Assembly (NCBI RefSeq): GCF_011383005.1
Contig: NZ_CP049935.1
Span: 806,001 to 870,000, forward strand
Direction: 5' to 3'
DNA: 64,000 nucleotides
From: Phycicoccus sp. HDW14
GTDB taxonomy: Bacteria > Actinomycetota > Actinomycetes > Actinomycetales > Dermatophilaceae
Made by a program: the position numbers and the translations under genes. Below, piece by piece: positions 22,842 to 32,935 of the stretch. The notes under the pieces are model-generated. The model did not search any database, was not told where the DNA came from, and saw nothing but the letters and a program-made list of their open reading frames with translations. Every line of letters begins with the position of its first letter. Positions within the stretch are counted from its first letter, which is position 1.

Positions 22842-23014
22842 GAGATCCAGTCGCTGCGACCGGGATCCCTGTCATCCGAGGAGGGATCTCTGACGCCGGG
22901 GGAGGTATACCGGTCGCCCGAGGAGGGATCCCTGACGCCGGGGGAGGTATCCCGGTCACTCGAGGAGGGATACCTGTCGCGGAAGGAGGGATTGCAGTCG
23001 CGGCGACTGGATCT
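22842..23014. repeat. 21-bp tandem array with palindromic cores, bounded by inverted repeats
   Basis: From ~22860 to ~23000 the sequence repeats every 21 bases. Each unit holds a near-palindrome of form GGKATMCC (GGGATCCC, GGGATCTC, GGTATACC, GGGATCCC, GGTATCCC, GGGATACC, GGGATTGC), and alternate units are more alike, giving a 42-bp higher-order period. The outer edges are inverted repeats of each other: AGATCCAGTCGCTGCGAC (22843-22860) and GTCGCGGCGACTGGATCT (22997-23014) differ at one base. The array occupies the intergenic space between marR and the lysoplasmalogenase gene. No spacers of unique sequence, so not CRISPR. Confidence 0.85.
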
Positions 23015-23100
23015 CTGGAGACACCACCTACCTTCTGGGGAGGCCGCGGGGTCCCACGCCACCGCATCCGTCCCACCGGGAGCGGTGGCAGGATGCGCGC

Positions 23101-23748
23101 GTGAGCGTCGCCGTGCCCCTCGTCGCCGTCGCGGTCGCCGTCGCGGCGGGAGCCGACTGGTGGGCGGTCGCCACGCGCCGCCCGCTCGTCGAGCGCTGGG
23201 CCAAGCCGGCCGTGCTCGCGGGCCTGGTGGTACTCGCCGTCCTCCTCGGCGGACCTCCGTCCCTCCTCGGCTGGGTCCTCGCGGCGCTCGCGCTCGGGCT
23301 CGTCGGCGACGTCCTGCTCCTCGACGACGGCGAGGCCCGCTTCCTCGGCGGCCTCGGCGCCTTCCTCCTCGGCCACCTCGCGTGGCTCGCCGCCTTCGTC
23401 GCCGCCGGCCTGGAGCGTCCCGCGCTCGGCGGCCTCGGCGCGGCCGTCGTCGCCGTCGCCCTCGTCGTGGGCCGACGCATCCTGCCCGCCGCGACCCGCA
23501 GCGGGGGCCGGGGGCTGGGCCTCGCCGTCGCCGCCTACATGCTCGTCATCGGCGCCACCGCCGTGCTGGGCTGGGCGACGGGCAGCCTGCTCGTCGGGCT
23601 CGGCGCCACGCTCTTCGTCGTCAGCGACACGGCCCTGGCGCTCGGCAGGTTCGTGGCCGAGCGACGCTGGACGCGCCTGACCGTCATCGTCACCTACCAC
23701 CTCGCGCAGGCCCTCCTGCTCGTCGGCGTCCTGCGCCTCGCCGCCTGA
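23101..23748 (+). CDS. YhhN-family lysoplasmalogenase-like integral membrane protein
   Basis: 215 residues, GTG 23101. Seven or eight hydrophobic helices with the YhhN family pattern: RWAKPAVLAGLVVLAVLL, LALGLVGDVLLL with the membrane Asp, FLGGLGAFLLGHLAW with conserved His, and SDTALALGRF near the end. Family members include vertebrate TMEM86 lysoplasmalogenases, which hydrolyse the vinyl ether bond; bacterial activity is less studied. It follows the 21-bp array directly. Confidence 0.85.
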   Translation: MSVAVPLVAVAVAVAAGADWWAVATRRPLVERWAKPAVLAGLVVLAVLLGGPPSLLGWVLAALALGLVGDVLLLDDGEARFLGGLGAFLLGHLAWLAAFVAAGLERPALGGLGAAVVAVALVVGRRILPAATRSGGRGLGLAVAAYMLVIGATAVLGWATGSLLVGLGATLFVVSDTALALGRFVAERRWTRLTVIVTYHLAQALLLVGVLRLAA

Positions 23749-23835
23749 GCCGGCACCGGCCGCCGGATGGTCTCCCGCGGCCTCGGGCACGCCGGCGTCC
23801 ACCGGATGCCCCGCCGCCCGCCCGGCCCGCTGCGG

Positions 23836-23841
23836 TACCCT
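23836..23841 (+). promoter_or_regulatory. Candidate -10 element of the leuS leader
   Basis: TACCCT (23836-23841) is six bases before the leader peptide GTG, which puts the transcription start at or next to the start codon. No good -35 is seen. Confidence 0.45.
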
Positions 23842-23847
23842 GAGCGC

Positions 23848-23874
23848 GTGACGAGGTTCCTGCTCCTTACCTAG
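23848..23874 (+). CDS. Leucine leader peptide upstream of leuS
   Basis: Eight codons, GTG ACG AGG TTC CTG CTC CTT ACC TAG, encode MTRFLLLT with three successive Leu codons, each different. It is probably leaderless, since a -10-like TACCCT ends 6 bases upstream. Ribosome stalling at these codons when charged tRNA-Leu is scarce would control the terminator at 23903-23927. Too short for ORF finders. Confidence 0.75.
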   Translation: MTRFLLLT

Positions 23875-23902
23875 CCGCGCCGGCCCGACGGCCCGCGCGG
23901 CG

Positions 23903-23927
23903 ACCCCTCCTGTGCGAGGGGTTTTTT
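23903..23927 (+). terminator. Attenuator terminator before leuS
   Basis: ACCCCTC pairs with GAGGGGT around CTGTGC, followed by a run of T (23922-23927), a rare canonical U tract in this genome. It stands between the leader peptide and leuS. A competing helix can be drawn with GC-rich arms in 23875-23900 (CCGCGCCGG, CCCGCGCGG), consistent with an antiterminator. Confidence 0.8.
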
Positions 23928-23961
23928 CATGGCCGCAGGACACGACGACGACGAGGACGAG

Positions 23962-26865
23962 ATGAGCGAGACCCCGCACCGCTACACCGCCGAGCTGGCC
24001 GGGCAGATCGAGGTCGCCTGGCAGGACCGCTGGGCCGAGCGCGGCACCTACCACGCGCCGAACCCCGCCGGACCGTGGGCCGACCCCGAGGGCGTCGCCG
24101 CACACCCCGAGGGTCACCTCCTCGTCCTCGACATGTTTCCCTACCCGAGCGGCGCCGGCCTGCACGTCGGCCACCCGCTCGGCTACATCGCCACCGACGT
24201 CTTCGCCCGCTTCAACCGGATGCTCGGCAAGAACGTCCTGCACTGCCTGGGCTACGACGCCTTCGGGCTGCCGGCCGAGCAGTACGCGGTGCAGACCGGC
24301 CAGCACCCGCGCAAGACCACCGAGGACAACATCGTCATCATGGCGCGCCAGCTGCGCCGTCTCGGGCTGGGCCACGACGACCGCCGCTCCATCCGGACGA
24401 TCGACCCGGACTACTACCGCTGGACGCAGTGGATCTTCCTGCAGATCTTCAACTCCTGGTACGACACCGAGGCGGTGCGCCCCGACGGCGGGCTCGGCCG
24501 CGCCCGCCCCATCGCGGAGCTGGTCGAGCAGTACCGCAGCGGTGCCCGCGCGCTGCCGAACGAAGACGGCCGCGGCTGGGACGACCTCTCCGACGTCGAG
24601 CGCGCCGGAATCCTCGACGCGCAGCGGCTGGCCTACACGTCCGAGGCCCCCGTCAACTGGTGCCCCGGCCTGGGCACCGTGCTCTCCAACGAGGAGGTCA
24701 CCAACGACGGCCGGTCCGAGCGCGGCAACTTCCCCGTCTTCAAGCGCAACCTGCGCCAGTGGATGATGCGCATCACCTCCTACGCCGACCGCCTCGCCGA
24801 CGACCTCGACCGGGTCGACTGGCCCGAGAAGGTCCGCATCATGCAGCGCAACTGGATCGGTCGCAGCCACGGTGCGCGCGTGACCTTCCCCGTCGCCGAC
24901 CGCCCCGAGGCCGCGGGCATCGAGGTCTTCACCACCCGCCCCGACACCCTCTTCGGCGCGACCTTCATGGTGCTGGCGCCCGAGCACCCGCTCGTCGACG
25001 AGCTCGTGCCCGCCGGCGGCTGGCCCGAGGGCACGAAGGACGCCTGGACCGGCGGCGCCGCCACGCCCGCCGAGGCCGTCGCGGCCTACCGCCGCGCCGC
25101 CTCGCGCAAGAGCGACGTCGAGCGCCAGACCGAGGGCAAGGACAAGACCGGTGTCTTCACCGGCGGCTGGGCGACCAACCCGGTCACCGGCACCCGCATC
25201 CCGGTGTTCGTCGCCGACTACGTCCTCATGGGCTACGGCACCGGCGCGATCATGGCCGTCCCCGGCCAGGACGAGCGCGACTGGGACTTCGCGACCGCCT
25301 TCGACCTGCCGAAGATCCGCACCGTGCAGCCCGACGAGGGCCACGACCCGGACACCGCGTTCACCGGCAGCGGCCCGGCCATCAACTCCAGCAACGACGC
25401 GCTGAGCCTCGACGGCCTCGACGTCCCCGAGGCCAAGGCGCGGATGACGGCCTGGTTGCAGGAGAAGGGAGCCGGCGACGAGACGGTCAGCTACAAGCTG
25501 CGCGACTGGCTGTTCAGCCGGCAGCGCTACTGGGGCGAGCCGTTCCCCGTGCTCTTCGACGAGGACGGCGTCGCGCACGCCGTTGCCGAGTCGATGCTGC
25601 CCGTCGAGCTGCCCGAGGTGCCCGACTACAGCCCCAAGACCTACGACCCCGACGACGCGAGTAGCGAGCCCGAGCCGCCGCTCTCGCGCGTCGACGAGTG
25701 GGTGCACGTCGAGCTCGACCTCGGCGACGGCAAGGGCACCCGCCGCTTCCGTCGCGAGACCAACACGATGCCCAACTGGGCCGGCTCGTGCTGGTACTAC
25801 CTGCGCTACCTCGACCCGGCGAACGCCGCCGCGCTCGTCGACCCCGAGAACGAGGCGTACTGGATGGGCCCGCGCGACGAGCCCGTGGCCGGCGCCGCCC
25901 CCGGCACCCGCGACCCCGGCGGTGTCGACCTCTACGTCGGCGGGGTCGAGCACGCCGTGCTGCACCTGCTCTACGCCCGGTTCTGGCACAAGGTCCTCCA
26001 CGACCTCGGCCACCTGAGCAGTGACGAGCCGTTCCGCACGTACTTCAGCCAGGGCTACATCCAGGCCGCGGCCTACCGCGACGACCGCGGGCAGCCGGTC
26101 GAGGCCAAGGAGGTGCAGGAGGCCGAGGACGGCGGCTTCACCCACGAGGGCCGGCCGGTCACGCGCGAGTTCGGCAAGATCGGCAAGTCCCTGAAGAACA
26201 TGGTCAGCCCGGACGAGATGTACGCCGCGTTCGGTGCCGACACCTTCCGGCTCTACGAGATGGGCCTCGGCCCGCTCGAGCAGAGCAAGCCGTGGGACAC
26301 CCGGGCGGTCGTCGGCAGCCAGCGGTTCCTGCAGCGGTTGTGGCGCAACGTCATCGACGAGGAGACGGGCGAGGTGGTCGTTGTCGACGCCCCGCTCGAC
26401 GACGCCACGACACGGGTGCTGCACCGCACCATCGACGCCGTCCGCACCGACTACGCCGGCCTCGGGTTCAACACCGCCATCGCCCGGCTCACCGAGCTGA
26501 ACAACGCGCTGACCAAGCTCGAGGGCGGGGTGCCCCGGCACGCCGCCGAGCAGATCGTCCTCATGGTCGCGCCGCTGGCTCCGCACATCGCCGAGGAGCT
26601 GTGGAGCCGTCTGGGACACGAGGACTCGGTCGTCCACGCCGACTTCCCGGTGGCCGACCCCTCGCTGCTCGTCGACGAGACGGTCACCTGCGTCGTCCAG
26701 GTCAAGGGCAAGGTCAAGGACCGCCTCGAGGTGCCGAGCGACATCACCGAGGACGCCCTGCGCGAGCTCGCGCTGGCCAGCCCCAAGGTGCAGGCCAGCC
26801 TCGAGAACGGCGTGCGCACGGTGATCGTCCGGGCGCCGAAGCTCGTCAACGTCGTGCCCGCCTGA
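23962..26865 (+). CDS. leuS: Leucyl-tRNA synthetase
   Basis: 967 residues from ATG 23962 ([12 protein letters not shown]). An in-frame ATG at 23929 would begin within a few bases of the terminator U tract and is less likely. Class I signatures: [16 protein letters not shown] (HIGH motif, His near residue 68) and [14 protein letters not shown] (KMSKS variant usual in actinobacteria). The CP1 editing domain has [20 protein letters not shown], with the conserved Thr-rich and AP-E-H elements. It charges tRNA-Leu and is controlled by the leader peptide and attenuator immediately upstream, matching its product's role. The frame is intact. Confidence 0.97.
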   Translation: MSETPHRYTAELAGQIEVAWQDRWAERGTYHAPNPAGPWADPEGVAAHPEGHLLVLDMFPYPSGAGLHVGHPLGYIATDVFARFNRMLGKNVLHCLGYDAFGLPAEQYAVQTGQHPRKTTEDNIVIMARQLRRLGLGHDDRRSIRTIDPDYYRWTQWIFLQIFNSWYDTEAVRPDGGLGRARPIAELVEQYRSGARALPNEDGRGWDDLSDVERAGILDAQRLAYTSEAPVNWCPGLGTVLSNEEVTNDGRSERGNFPVFKRNLRQWMMRITSYADRLADDLDRVDWPEKVRIMQRNWIGRSHGARVTFPVADRPEAAGIEVFTTRPDTLFGATFMVLAPEHPLVDELVPAGGWPEGTKDAWTGGAATPAEAVAAYRRAASRKSDVERQTEGKDKTGVFTGGWATNPVTGTRIPVFVADYVLMGYGTGAIMAVPGQDERDWDFATAFDLPKIRTVQPDEGHDPDTAFTGSGPAINSSNDALSLDGLDVPEAKARMTAWLQEKGAGDETVSYKLRDWLFSRQRYWGEPFPVLFDEDGVAHAVAESMLPVELPEVPDYSPKTYDPDDASSEPEPPLSRVDEWVHVELDLGDGKGTRRFRRETNTMPNWAGSCWYYLRYLDPANAAALVDPENEAYWMGPRDEPVAGAAPGTRDPGGVDLYVGGVEHAVLHLLYARFWHKVLHDLGHLSSDEPFRTYFSQGYIQAAAYRDDRGQPVEAKEVQEAEDGGFTHEGRPVTREFGKIGKSLKNMVSPDEMYAAFGADTFRLYEMGLGPLEQSKPWDTRAVVGSQRFLQRLWRNVIDEETGEVVVVDAPLDDATTRVLHRTIDAVRTDYAGLGFNTAIARLTELNNALTKLEGGVPRHAAEQIVLMVAPLAPHIAEELWSRLGHEDSVVHADFPVADPSLLVDETVTCVVQVKGKVKDRLEVPSDITEDALRELALASPKVQASLENGVRTVIVRAPKLVNVVPA

Positions 26866-26994
26866 TGGCTGCTGCGGAATCCGTGGGTCGGTAGCACGCC
26901 GGCCCACGGATCGAAACACGATCGTCACGGACAACCGTTGCGAACGGCGCTGTCGTCGGGTTGAATCCTCGGAACCCGTACGAGGAGCCGACAC

Positions 26995-28164
26995 GTGACG
27001 ATCGCGCCCGACGAGACCCACCGGTCGACCCCCGAGGCCGACACCGACGCCGACGCCGTCGTCCTCACCCGGGTCAGCCGGTTCTACGGCGACGTCGCCG
27101 CGGTCGACGACCTCAGCCTCACGGTGCACCGGGGCGAGTTCCTCTCCCTCCTCGGCCCCTCGGGCTGCGGGAAGACGACGACCCTGCGGATGATCGCGGG
27201 CTTCGAGCACCCCGACACCGGCGACATCCTCGTCGACGGCCGCAGCGTGCTCGGCGTCCCGCCCCACAAGCGGCACGTCAACACCGTGTTCCAGGCCTAC
27301 GCCCTCTTCCCGCACATGTCGGTCGCCGAGAACGTCGCGTACGGGCTCGAGCAGCGCCGCACGCCGAAGGCGGAGATCCGGGAGAAGGTGGTCGAGGCCC
27401 TCGACATGGTCCAGATGCGGACCTACGCGAACCGCCGGCCCACCCAGCTCTCCGGCGGCCAGCAGCAGCGCGTGGCCCTGGCCCGCGCCCTCGTGAACCG
27501 GCCGTCGGTGCTGCTCCTCGACGAGCCCCTCGGGGCCCTGGACCGCCAGCTCCGCGAGGAGATGCAGGTCGAGCTCAAGCTGCTCCAGAGCCGCCTCGGC
27601 ATCAGCTTCGTCTTCGTCACCCACGACCAGGGCGAGGCGCTCTCGATGAGCGACCGGATCGCCATCATGCGCGAGGGCCGGGTCGAGCAGCTCGCCGACG
27701 CCGACACCATCTACTCCTCGCCGGCGTCGGCCTACGTCGCGGGGTTCGTCGGCCAGCAGAACTTCCTCGAGGGCCGGGTGACCGGTGTCGGTGCGGTCGA
27801 CACCGACCTCGGCCGGGTCCGCACCAGCCGCGCCACCGAGGTGGCGACCGGCGGGCTCGTCCGGGTGGCCGTGCGGCCCGAGTTCATCGAGCTGACGACC
27901 GACGAGCCGCACGGCACGAGCGAGAACTCGCTGCGCGGCACCGTCATCGGGCTCGCCCACCAGGGGGAGACGCGGCAGTTCCTCGTCGACGTCGGTGACC
28001 GCCAGCCGCTCGTGGTCCGTCGTCCCACCCCGGATGCTCCGCGCCTGGCCGTCGGCGACACCGTCTGGTGCCGCTGGAGCGCCGAGCACGTGCACGTCTT
28101 CCCCCAGGAGGGCGCCCACTCGGCACCCCCGCCCACGTCCGTCCCCGACCAGCAGGCCGGTTGA
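26995..28164 (+). CDS. ABC transporter ATP-binding protein, spermidine/putrescine (PotA) type
   Basis: 389 residues, GTG 26995 behind GAGGAG. Walker A GPSGCGKTT, Q-loop NTVFQAYALFPHMSV, signature LSGGQQQRVALARAL, Walker B VLLLDEPLGALD and switch His in VFVTHDQGEA; the C-terminal ~110 residues form a TOBE domain (FLEGRVTGVGAV...VRPEFIEL). This length and order match PotA/FbpC-class importers. It heads a five-gene operon with a Tat-type lipoprotein, two permeases and an amidohydrolase. Confidence 0.92.
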   Translation: MTIAPDETHRSTPEADTDADAVVLTRVSRFYGDVAAVDDLSLTVHRGEFLSLLGPSGCGKTTTLRMIAGFEHPDTGDILVDGRSVLGVPPHKRHVNTVFQAYALFPHMSVAENVAYGLEQRRTPKAEIREKVVEALDMVQMRTYANRRPTQLSGGQQQRVALARALVNRPSVLLLDEPLGALDRQLREEMQVELKLLQSRLGISFVFVTHDQGEALSMSDRIAIMREGRVEQLADADTIYSSPASAYVAGFVGQQNFLEGRVTGVGAVDTDLGRVRTSRATEVATGGLVRVAVRPEFIELTTDEPHGTSENSLRGTVIGLAHQGETRQFLVDVGDRQPLVVRRPTPDAPRLAVGDTVWCRWSAEHVHVFPQEGAHSAPPPTSVPDQQAG

Positions 28165-28186
28165 CCAGCCCCGGAGAGGAACCACC

Positions 28187-29409
28187 ATGACCGTCCCCGA
28201 CCAGCCGCTGCGCGTCCTCGCCCACGCCTCCGCCGTCCCCCGCATCCGTCGCGAGCTGACCCGCCGCAACCTCCTCGGCCTCGCGACGACGGTCGGTGGC
28301 GCGGGGTTGCTGTCGGCCTGCGGCGGCGGGGAGGCAGCGGTCAGGGCGGCAACGCCACGTCGGTGCCGACGGCCGCGCCGCCCTCACAGGTGGCCACCGG
28401 TGGGCCGATCGAGAACGCCCTGTCGATGTACTCGTGGGGCGACTACGACGCCCCCGAGGTGCTCGAGGCGTTCACCAAGGCCAAGGGGCCGGCGATCACC
28501 ACGGACTCCTTCAACTCCAACGAGGAGCTCATCTCCAAGCTCGTCGCGAGCAAGGGCACCGGCGGCTACGACATCGTCGTGCCCACCGGCGCGTTCATCC
28601 CGCAGATGGTGCAGAACGGCCTGCTGGCACCGATCAACAAGGCGCTCGTGCCCAACCTCCAGCACATGGACCCCGCCTTCCTCGGCCAGGCGTGGGACCC
28701 CGCGAACAACTACTCGATCTGCAAGGCGTGGGGCACCACCGGCTTCGTCTACGACAAGACCAAGATCACCCGCGAGCTGAAGACCTGGACCGACTTCGTC
28801 GACGCCGCGACCAAGGAGGCGAGCGGCAAGGTCTCGCTGCTCGACGACCCCGCCGAGCTCACCGGGATCTACTACTGGTCCCACGGGATCGACTGGAACA
28901 CGACGGACGCGAAGAACATCGACGCCGCCGAGAAGTTCGTCGTCGAGACCCTCGCCCCCCACGTCTCGGCCTTCGACTCCTACCCCGGCGGCCAGGCCAT
29001 CCCGCAGAGCTCGCACTGGCTGATGCAGGTGTGGAACGGCGACGCGCGCATCGGGATCCAGAACAGCAAGCAGCCGGAGAAGTGGAAGTGGGTGCTCGGC
29101 TCGCCCACCACCGAGCTGTGGATGGACAACTGGGCGATCGCCGCCGGCGCCCCGCACCCCGAGGCCGCGCACGCGTTCATCGACTACGTGCTGACGCCCG
29201 AGAACCAGCTGAAGAACGTCGACTACATCGGGTACCACACGGGCGCGAAGGACATCCAGCCCGCCGCCGAGAAGGCCGGCCTCGAGATGCTCGACATGGT
29301 CTTCTTCACGCCCGAGCAGATCGCGACGATGAAGACCGGCGAGGTCAACGAGGCCCAGCAGCGCACCGTCGACATCTGGAACAAGGCCAAGGCGGCCGCG
29401 GGTGCCTGA
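28187..29409 (+). CDS. Spermidine/putrescine-type substrate-binding lipoprotein (apparent frameshift)
   Basis: About 407 residues after repair. The N-terminus has a twin-arginine-like signal (ELTRRNLLGLATT) and a lipobox GLLSAC, so it is exported and lipid-anchored. One G is missing in the G-run near 28327-28331; the corrected segment reads CGGGGGSGQGGNATSVPTA. The mature part is PotD-like: ALSMYSWGDYDAPEVLEAF, SFNSNEELISKLVAS, YDIVVPTGAFI, WGTTGFVYDKTKI and IDYVLTPENQLKN. The ligand cannot be read from sequence; polyamine or a related cation is inferred from the family. It overlaps the permease gene by 8 bases. Confidence 0.88.
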
Positions 29410-30320
29410 CGCGCCCCCGGGCACCGCGGCCCCCGGCTGCGGGCCCCGCGCTTCACCCTGGCCCTGCCGGCCGGGCTGTGGCTGGTGCTCTTCTTCGTCG
29501 TGCCGATCGGCACCGTCGTCTGGTTCAGCTTCGGCTACAAGCCGGGACTGTTCGGCACGCACGCCAACGACGTGCTGTCGCTCGACAGGTACCGGGAGGC
29601 GTTGTCGCCCACCTTCTTCGCGACCTTCCAGAACACCCTGTGGGTCGGTGTCGCCGGCACGTCGCTGTGCCTGCTCATCGGGCTGCCGACGGCCTACTGG
29701 ATGGCGGTCAAGGCGCCCCCAGCCGCCGCGGGCTGCTCGTCGCGCTCGTCATGGTGCCGTACTGGACCAACTTCCTCGTCCGCACCATCGGGTGGCAGGT
29801 GATCCTCGCCCCGGAGGGCTGGCTGTCGGCGCTGCTGCAGACCCTGCACCTCACGGACGCGCCCCTCGAGCTGCTCTACACGCGCACCGCCGTGCTCATC
29901 GGGGTCGTCTACAACTACCTGCCGCTGATGATCCTGCCGCTCTTCGTCGCCTTCGACCGGGTCGGTGCGCCGCTGCGCGAGGCGAGCAAGGACCTCGGGG
30001 CCAACCGCTGGCGCACCTTCACGCGCGTCACGCTCCCGCTCGCCCGGCCGGGCATCATCGCCGGCACGGTGCTCGTGTTCATCCCGCTCATGGGCGACTA
30101 CGTCACCGCCACGGTGCTCGGCGGGGCGCGCGGCAACATGGTCGGACAGCTCGTGGCCAGCCAGTTCCAGACCGCGCAGAACTGGGCGCTGGGGTCGGCG
30201 ATGGCCGTCGTGCTCATCCTCGTCATCGCGGTGACGGTGGCGGTCATCGCCGCGCTCGTGTGGCTCGCCGGGCTGCCGCTGCGCTCACGGCACCGGCTCG
30301 TCCTCGAGGAGGCGCCGTGA
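29402..30320 (+). CDS. ABC transporter permease, PotB type (two apparent frameshifts)
   Basis: About 306 residues after repair, GTG 29402. One base is missing in the C/G-rich N-terminal part (29411-29446) and one in the C-run 29715-29719. Repaired frames give RLRAPRFTLALPAGLWLVLF, IGLPTAYWMAVKAP and SRRGLLVALVMVPYWTNF. Six helices are expected; the EAA loop is EASKDLGANRWRTFTRVTLPLARPG. It pairs with the second permease to form the membrane channel of the importer. Confidence 0.88.
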
Positions 30321-31198
30321 GCGCTCCTGCCCGCCTCGACCCGCCGCCGCGCAACCCCCGGCCGCGGTCGTGGACCGACCGGCTGCTCAGGGTCGGCGGG
30401 TTCCTCGTCCTGGCCTTCCTCTTCGCGCCGATCGTCGTGGTCGTCATCTACTCGTTCAACGAGGGGCGACTGCTCATCGCCTGGGACCACTTCGGGTTCG
30501 GGTCCTTCCGCGCCCTCGTCGAGCGCCCGGCCATCCGCAGTGCCGTGACGGTCTCGCTCCAGGTCGCCGTGCTGTCCTCGCTGCTCGCGACCCTCCTCGG
30601 CACGATGGCCGGGGTCGCCCTCGCCCGCCGCCCGGGCCGCTGGGCGTACTGGTTCATCGGGCTGCTGCTGCTCGTCTCGGTGACGCCCGAGATCGTCGAC
30701 GCCGTCTCGCTCCTGCCGTGGCTGGTCTTCCTCGGCCAGGACGCCGGGCTGTCGGTGTTCAACGGCGGGATCGTCCGGCTGGTCGTCGGGCACTCCCTCT
30801 TCTCGACGGCGGTGGTCAGCTACATCGTCCGGGCCCGGCTGGTCGGCCTCGACGAGTCGCTCGAGGAGGCCTCGGGCGACCTCTACGCCCCGCCCGGGCG
30901 CACCTTCCGCCGGGTCACCGTCCCGCTCGCCATGCCGGCCGTGCTCGCCGGGTTCCTGCTCTCCTTCACGCTGAGCCTCGACAACACCATCGTCTCGGCG
31001 TTCGTCCAGGTGTCGGGCTCGACGCCCTGGCCGGTCTACGTCCTGTCGGCCCTGCGCTCCGGCCTGCGACCCGAGATCGCCGCCGTCTCGACGGTGATGC
31101 TCGTCCTCACCCTGCTCGCCCTGGCCCTCGTCGCCGTCGTCCTCAAGCGCTCCGGCGACTCGGCCACCGACATCGCACGCACCATGGGAGGTGGCTGA
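30317..31198 (+). CDS. ABC transporter permease, PotC type
   Basis: 293 residues, GTG 30317, overlapping the first permease by four bases. Six membrane helices; YSFNEGRLLIAWDHFGFGSF near the start is typical of PotC, and the EAA loop is EASGDLYAPPGRTFRRVTVP. SLDNTIVSAFVQVSGSTPWPVYV is the usual late segment. The frame is intact. Its stop overlaps the amidohydrolase start (TGATG). Confidence 0.92.
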   Translation: MSAPARLDPPPRNPRPRSWTDRLLRVGGFLVLAFLFAPIVVVVIYSFNEGRLLIAWDHFGFGSFRALVERPAIRSAVTVSLQVAVLSSLLATLLGTMAGVALARRPGRWAYWFIGLLLLVSVTPEIVDAVSLLPWLVFLGQDAGLSVFNGGIVRLVVGHSLFSTAVVSYIVRARLVGLDESLEEASGDLYAPPGRTFRRVTVPLAMPAVLAGFLLSFTLSLDNTIVSAFVQVSGSTPWPVYVLSALRSGLRPEIAAVSTVMLVLTLLALALVAVVLKRSGDSATDIARTMGGG

Positions 31199-32850
31199 TG
31201 GTCGACACGATCTTCTCCGGCGGACCGGTCTTCACGGCGGGGGCGGTGCGGGCCCGACCCACGGCCGTCGCCGTCGAGGACGGGCGCATCGTCGCGGTGG
31301 GTCACGACGAGGTGCTCGACCTCGCGGGTCCCGGCACCGAGCGGGTCGACCTCGCGGGCCGGATGCTCGTGCCCGGGTTCCAGGACGCCCACGTCCACCC
31401 GGTGTGGGCGGGCGTCGACATGCTGCGCTGCGACCTCTCCGACCTCTTCACCTCCGCGCAGTACCTCGAGCGGGTGGGGGAGTACGCCCGCTCCCACCCC
31501 GAGGTGCCGTGGGTCCTCGGGGCCGGGTGGTCGATGCCGGCCTTCCCCGGCGGCACGCCCACCGCGGCGGCCCTCGACACCGTCGTCGCCGACCGGCCGG
31601 TCTACCTGCCGAACCGCGACGGGCACGGCGCGTGGGTGAACAGCGCGGCGCTGCGGCTGGCCGGCATCGACCGCGACACCCCCGACCCGCGCGACGGCCG
31701 GATCGAGCGCGACGCCGACGGGCACCCCACCGGCACCCTCCACGAGGGGGCGATGGCCCTCGTCGGGCGGCTGGTCCCACCGACCACCGAGGCCGAGCAG
31801 GTCGAGGGGCTGCTGCTGGCCCAGGCGCACCTGCACTCCCTCGGGGTCACCGCCTGGCAGGACGCGATCATCGGCGACTACGGCGACGGATGGGACCCCG
31901 CCGTCGCGTACCGGGCGGCCGACGCCGCGGGCTCGCTCACCGGCCGGGTCGTCGGGGCCCTCTGGTGGGACCGGGGGCGCGGGCTGGAGCAGGTGCCCGA
32001 GCTCGTCGAGCGGCGGGCCACCCTGACGAGCAGCCGGTTCCGGCCGACGAGCATCAAGATCATGCAGGACGGGGTCGCCGAGAACTTCACCGCGGCGATG
32101 ACCGAGCCGTACTGCGACGGGCACGGGCACCGCACCGACAACTCGGGCATCTCGTTCGTCCCGCCGGAGGTGCTCGGGGCCGCCGCCGTGGCGCTCGACG
32201 CCGAGGGCTTCCAGCTGCACTTCCACGCGATCGGCGACCGCGCGGTGCGCGAGTGCCTCGACGCCGTGGAGGCGGCGCTGCGAGCGAACGGCCGGCGCGA
32301 CGCCCGGCACCACGTCGCCCACCTGCAGGTCGTGCACCCCGACGACGTCCCGCGATTCCGCGAGCTCGGGGTGGTCGCGAACCTCCAGGCGTTCTGGGCG
32401 GCCCTCGAGGCGCAGATGGTCGAGCTGACCCTGCCCTTCCTCGGCGAGCCGCGCAGCTCGTGGCAGTACCCGTTCGGCGACCTGCTGCGCTCCGGCGCGA
32501 CGCTCGCGATGGGCTCGGACTGGGCGGTCTCGACCGCCGACCCGTTGGCGGCCATCCACGTCGCGGTGACCCGGCAGATCCCGCAGGCGCACCGCGAGGG
32601 CGAGCCCGAGCACCCGGTCTTCCTGCCCGAGCAGCGCCTCGACCTCGCAAGCGCCCTCACGGCGTACACGGCCGGCTCGGCCCACGTGAACCGGCTCGAC
32701 GACACCGGCACTGTCCGGGTCGGGGCGCTGGCCGACCTCGCCGTCCTCGACCGCGACCCGTTCGCCCATCCGCCCGAGGAGATCGGCGACACCCGGGTGC
32801 TGCGGACGTTCGTCGAGGGCCGACAGGTGTTCGCCGCCGCCGACGCCTGA
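31198..32850 (+). CDS. Amidohydrolase, YtcJ/Amidohydro_3 family
   Basis: 550 residues, ATG 31198. VPGFQDAHVHPVWAG holds the HxH metal ligands; HLHSLGVTAWQDA, QLHFHAIGDRAVRECLDAV and LAMGSDWAVSTADPLAAIH supply the other His ligands and catalytic Asp. The family hydrolyses amide-type bonds of varied small molecules, in the cytoplasm. Being last in the transporter operon, it probably acts on the imported compound or a derivative, for example an N-acylated amine; this is inference. Confidence 0.88.
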   Translation: MVDTIFSGGPVFTAGAVRARPTAVAVEDGRIVAVGHDEVLDLAGPGTERVDLAGRMLVPGFQDAHVHPVWAGVDMLRCDLSDLFTSAQYLERVGEYARSHPEVPWVLGAGWSMPAFPGGTPTAAALDTVVADRPVYLPNRDGHGAWVNSAALRLAGIDRDTPDPRDGRIERDADGHPTGTLHEGAMALVGRLVPPTTEAEQVEGLLLAQAHLHSLGVTAWQDAIIGDYGDGWDPAVAYRAADAAGSLTGRVVGALWWDRGRGLEQVPELVERRATLTSSRFRPTSIKIMQDGVAENFTAAMTEPYCDGHGHRTDNSGISFVPPEVLGAAAVALDAEGFQLHFHAIGDRAVRECLDAVEAALRANGRRDARHHVAHLQVVHPDDVPRFRELGVVANLQAFWAALEAQMVELTLPFLGEPRSSWQYPFGDLLRSGATLAMGSDWAVSTADPLAAIHVAVTRQIPQAHREGEPEHPVFLPEQRLDLASALTAYTAGSAHVNRLDDTGTVRVGALADLAVLDRDPFAHPPEEIGDTRVLRTFVEGRQVFAAADA

Positions 32851-32935
32851 ACGGCCCGGCCTCCTCCGCCGTTCGTCTCGGGTCGTGGATACCGGATGAC
32901 GGGCGCCGAGGTCGCTTGCCACACTCGTCGGCGTA

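Noticed and set aside
22842..23014. CRISPR array
   Set aside because: Repeats are contiguous 21-bp units without unique spacers, and no cas genes are near.
23929..23961. ATG 23929 as the leuS start
   Set aside because: It lies two bases after the terminator U run with no room for a ribosome-binding site; ATG 23962 gives the usual N-terminus.
22774..28269. A 1831-codon open frame on the minus strand across leuS and potA
   Set aside because: It is the antisense shadow of intact genes with strong family signatures; such long shadows are usual at 73% GC.
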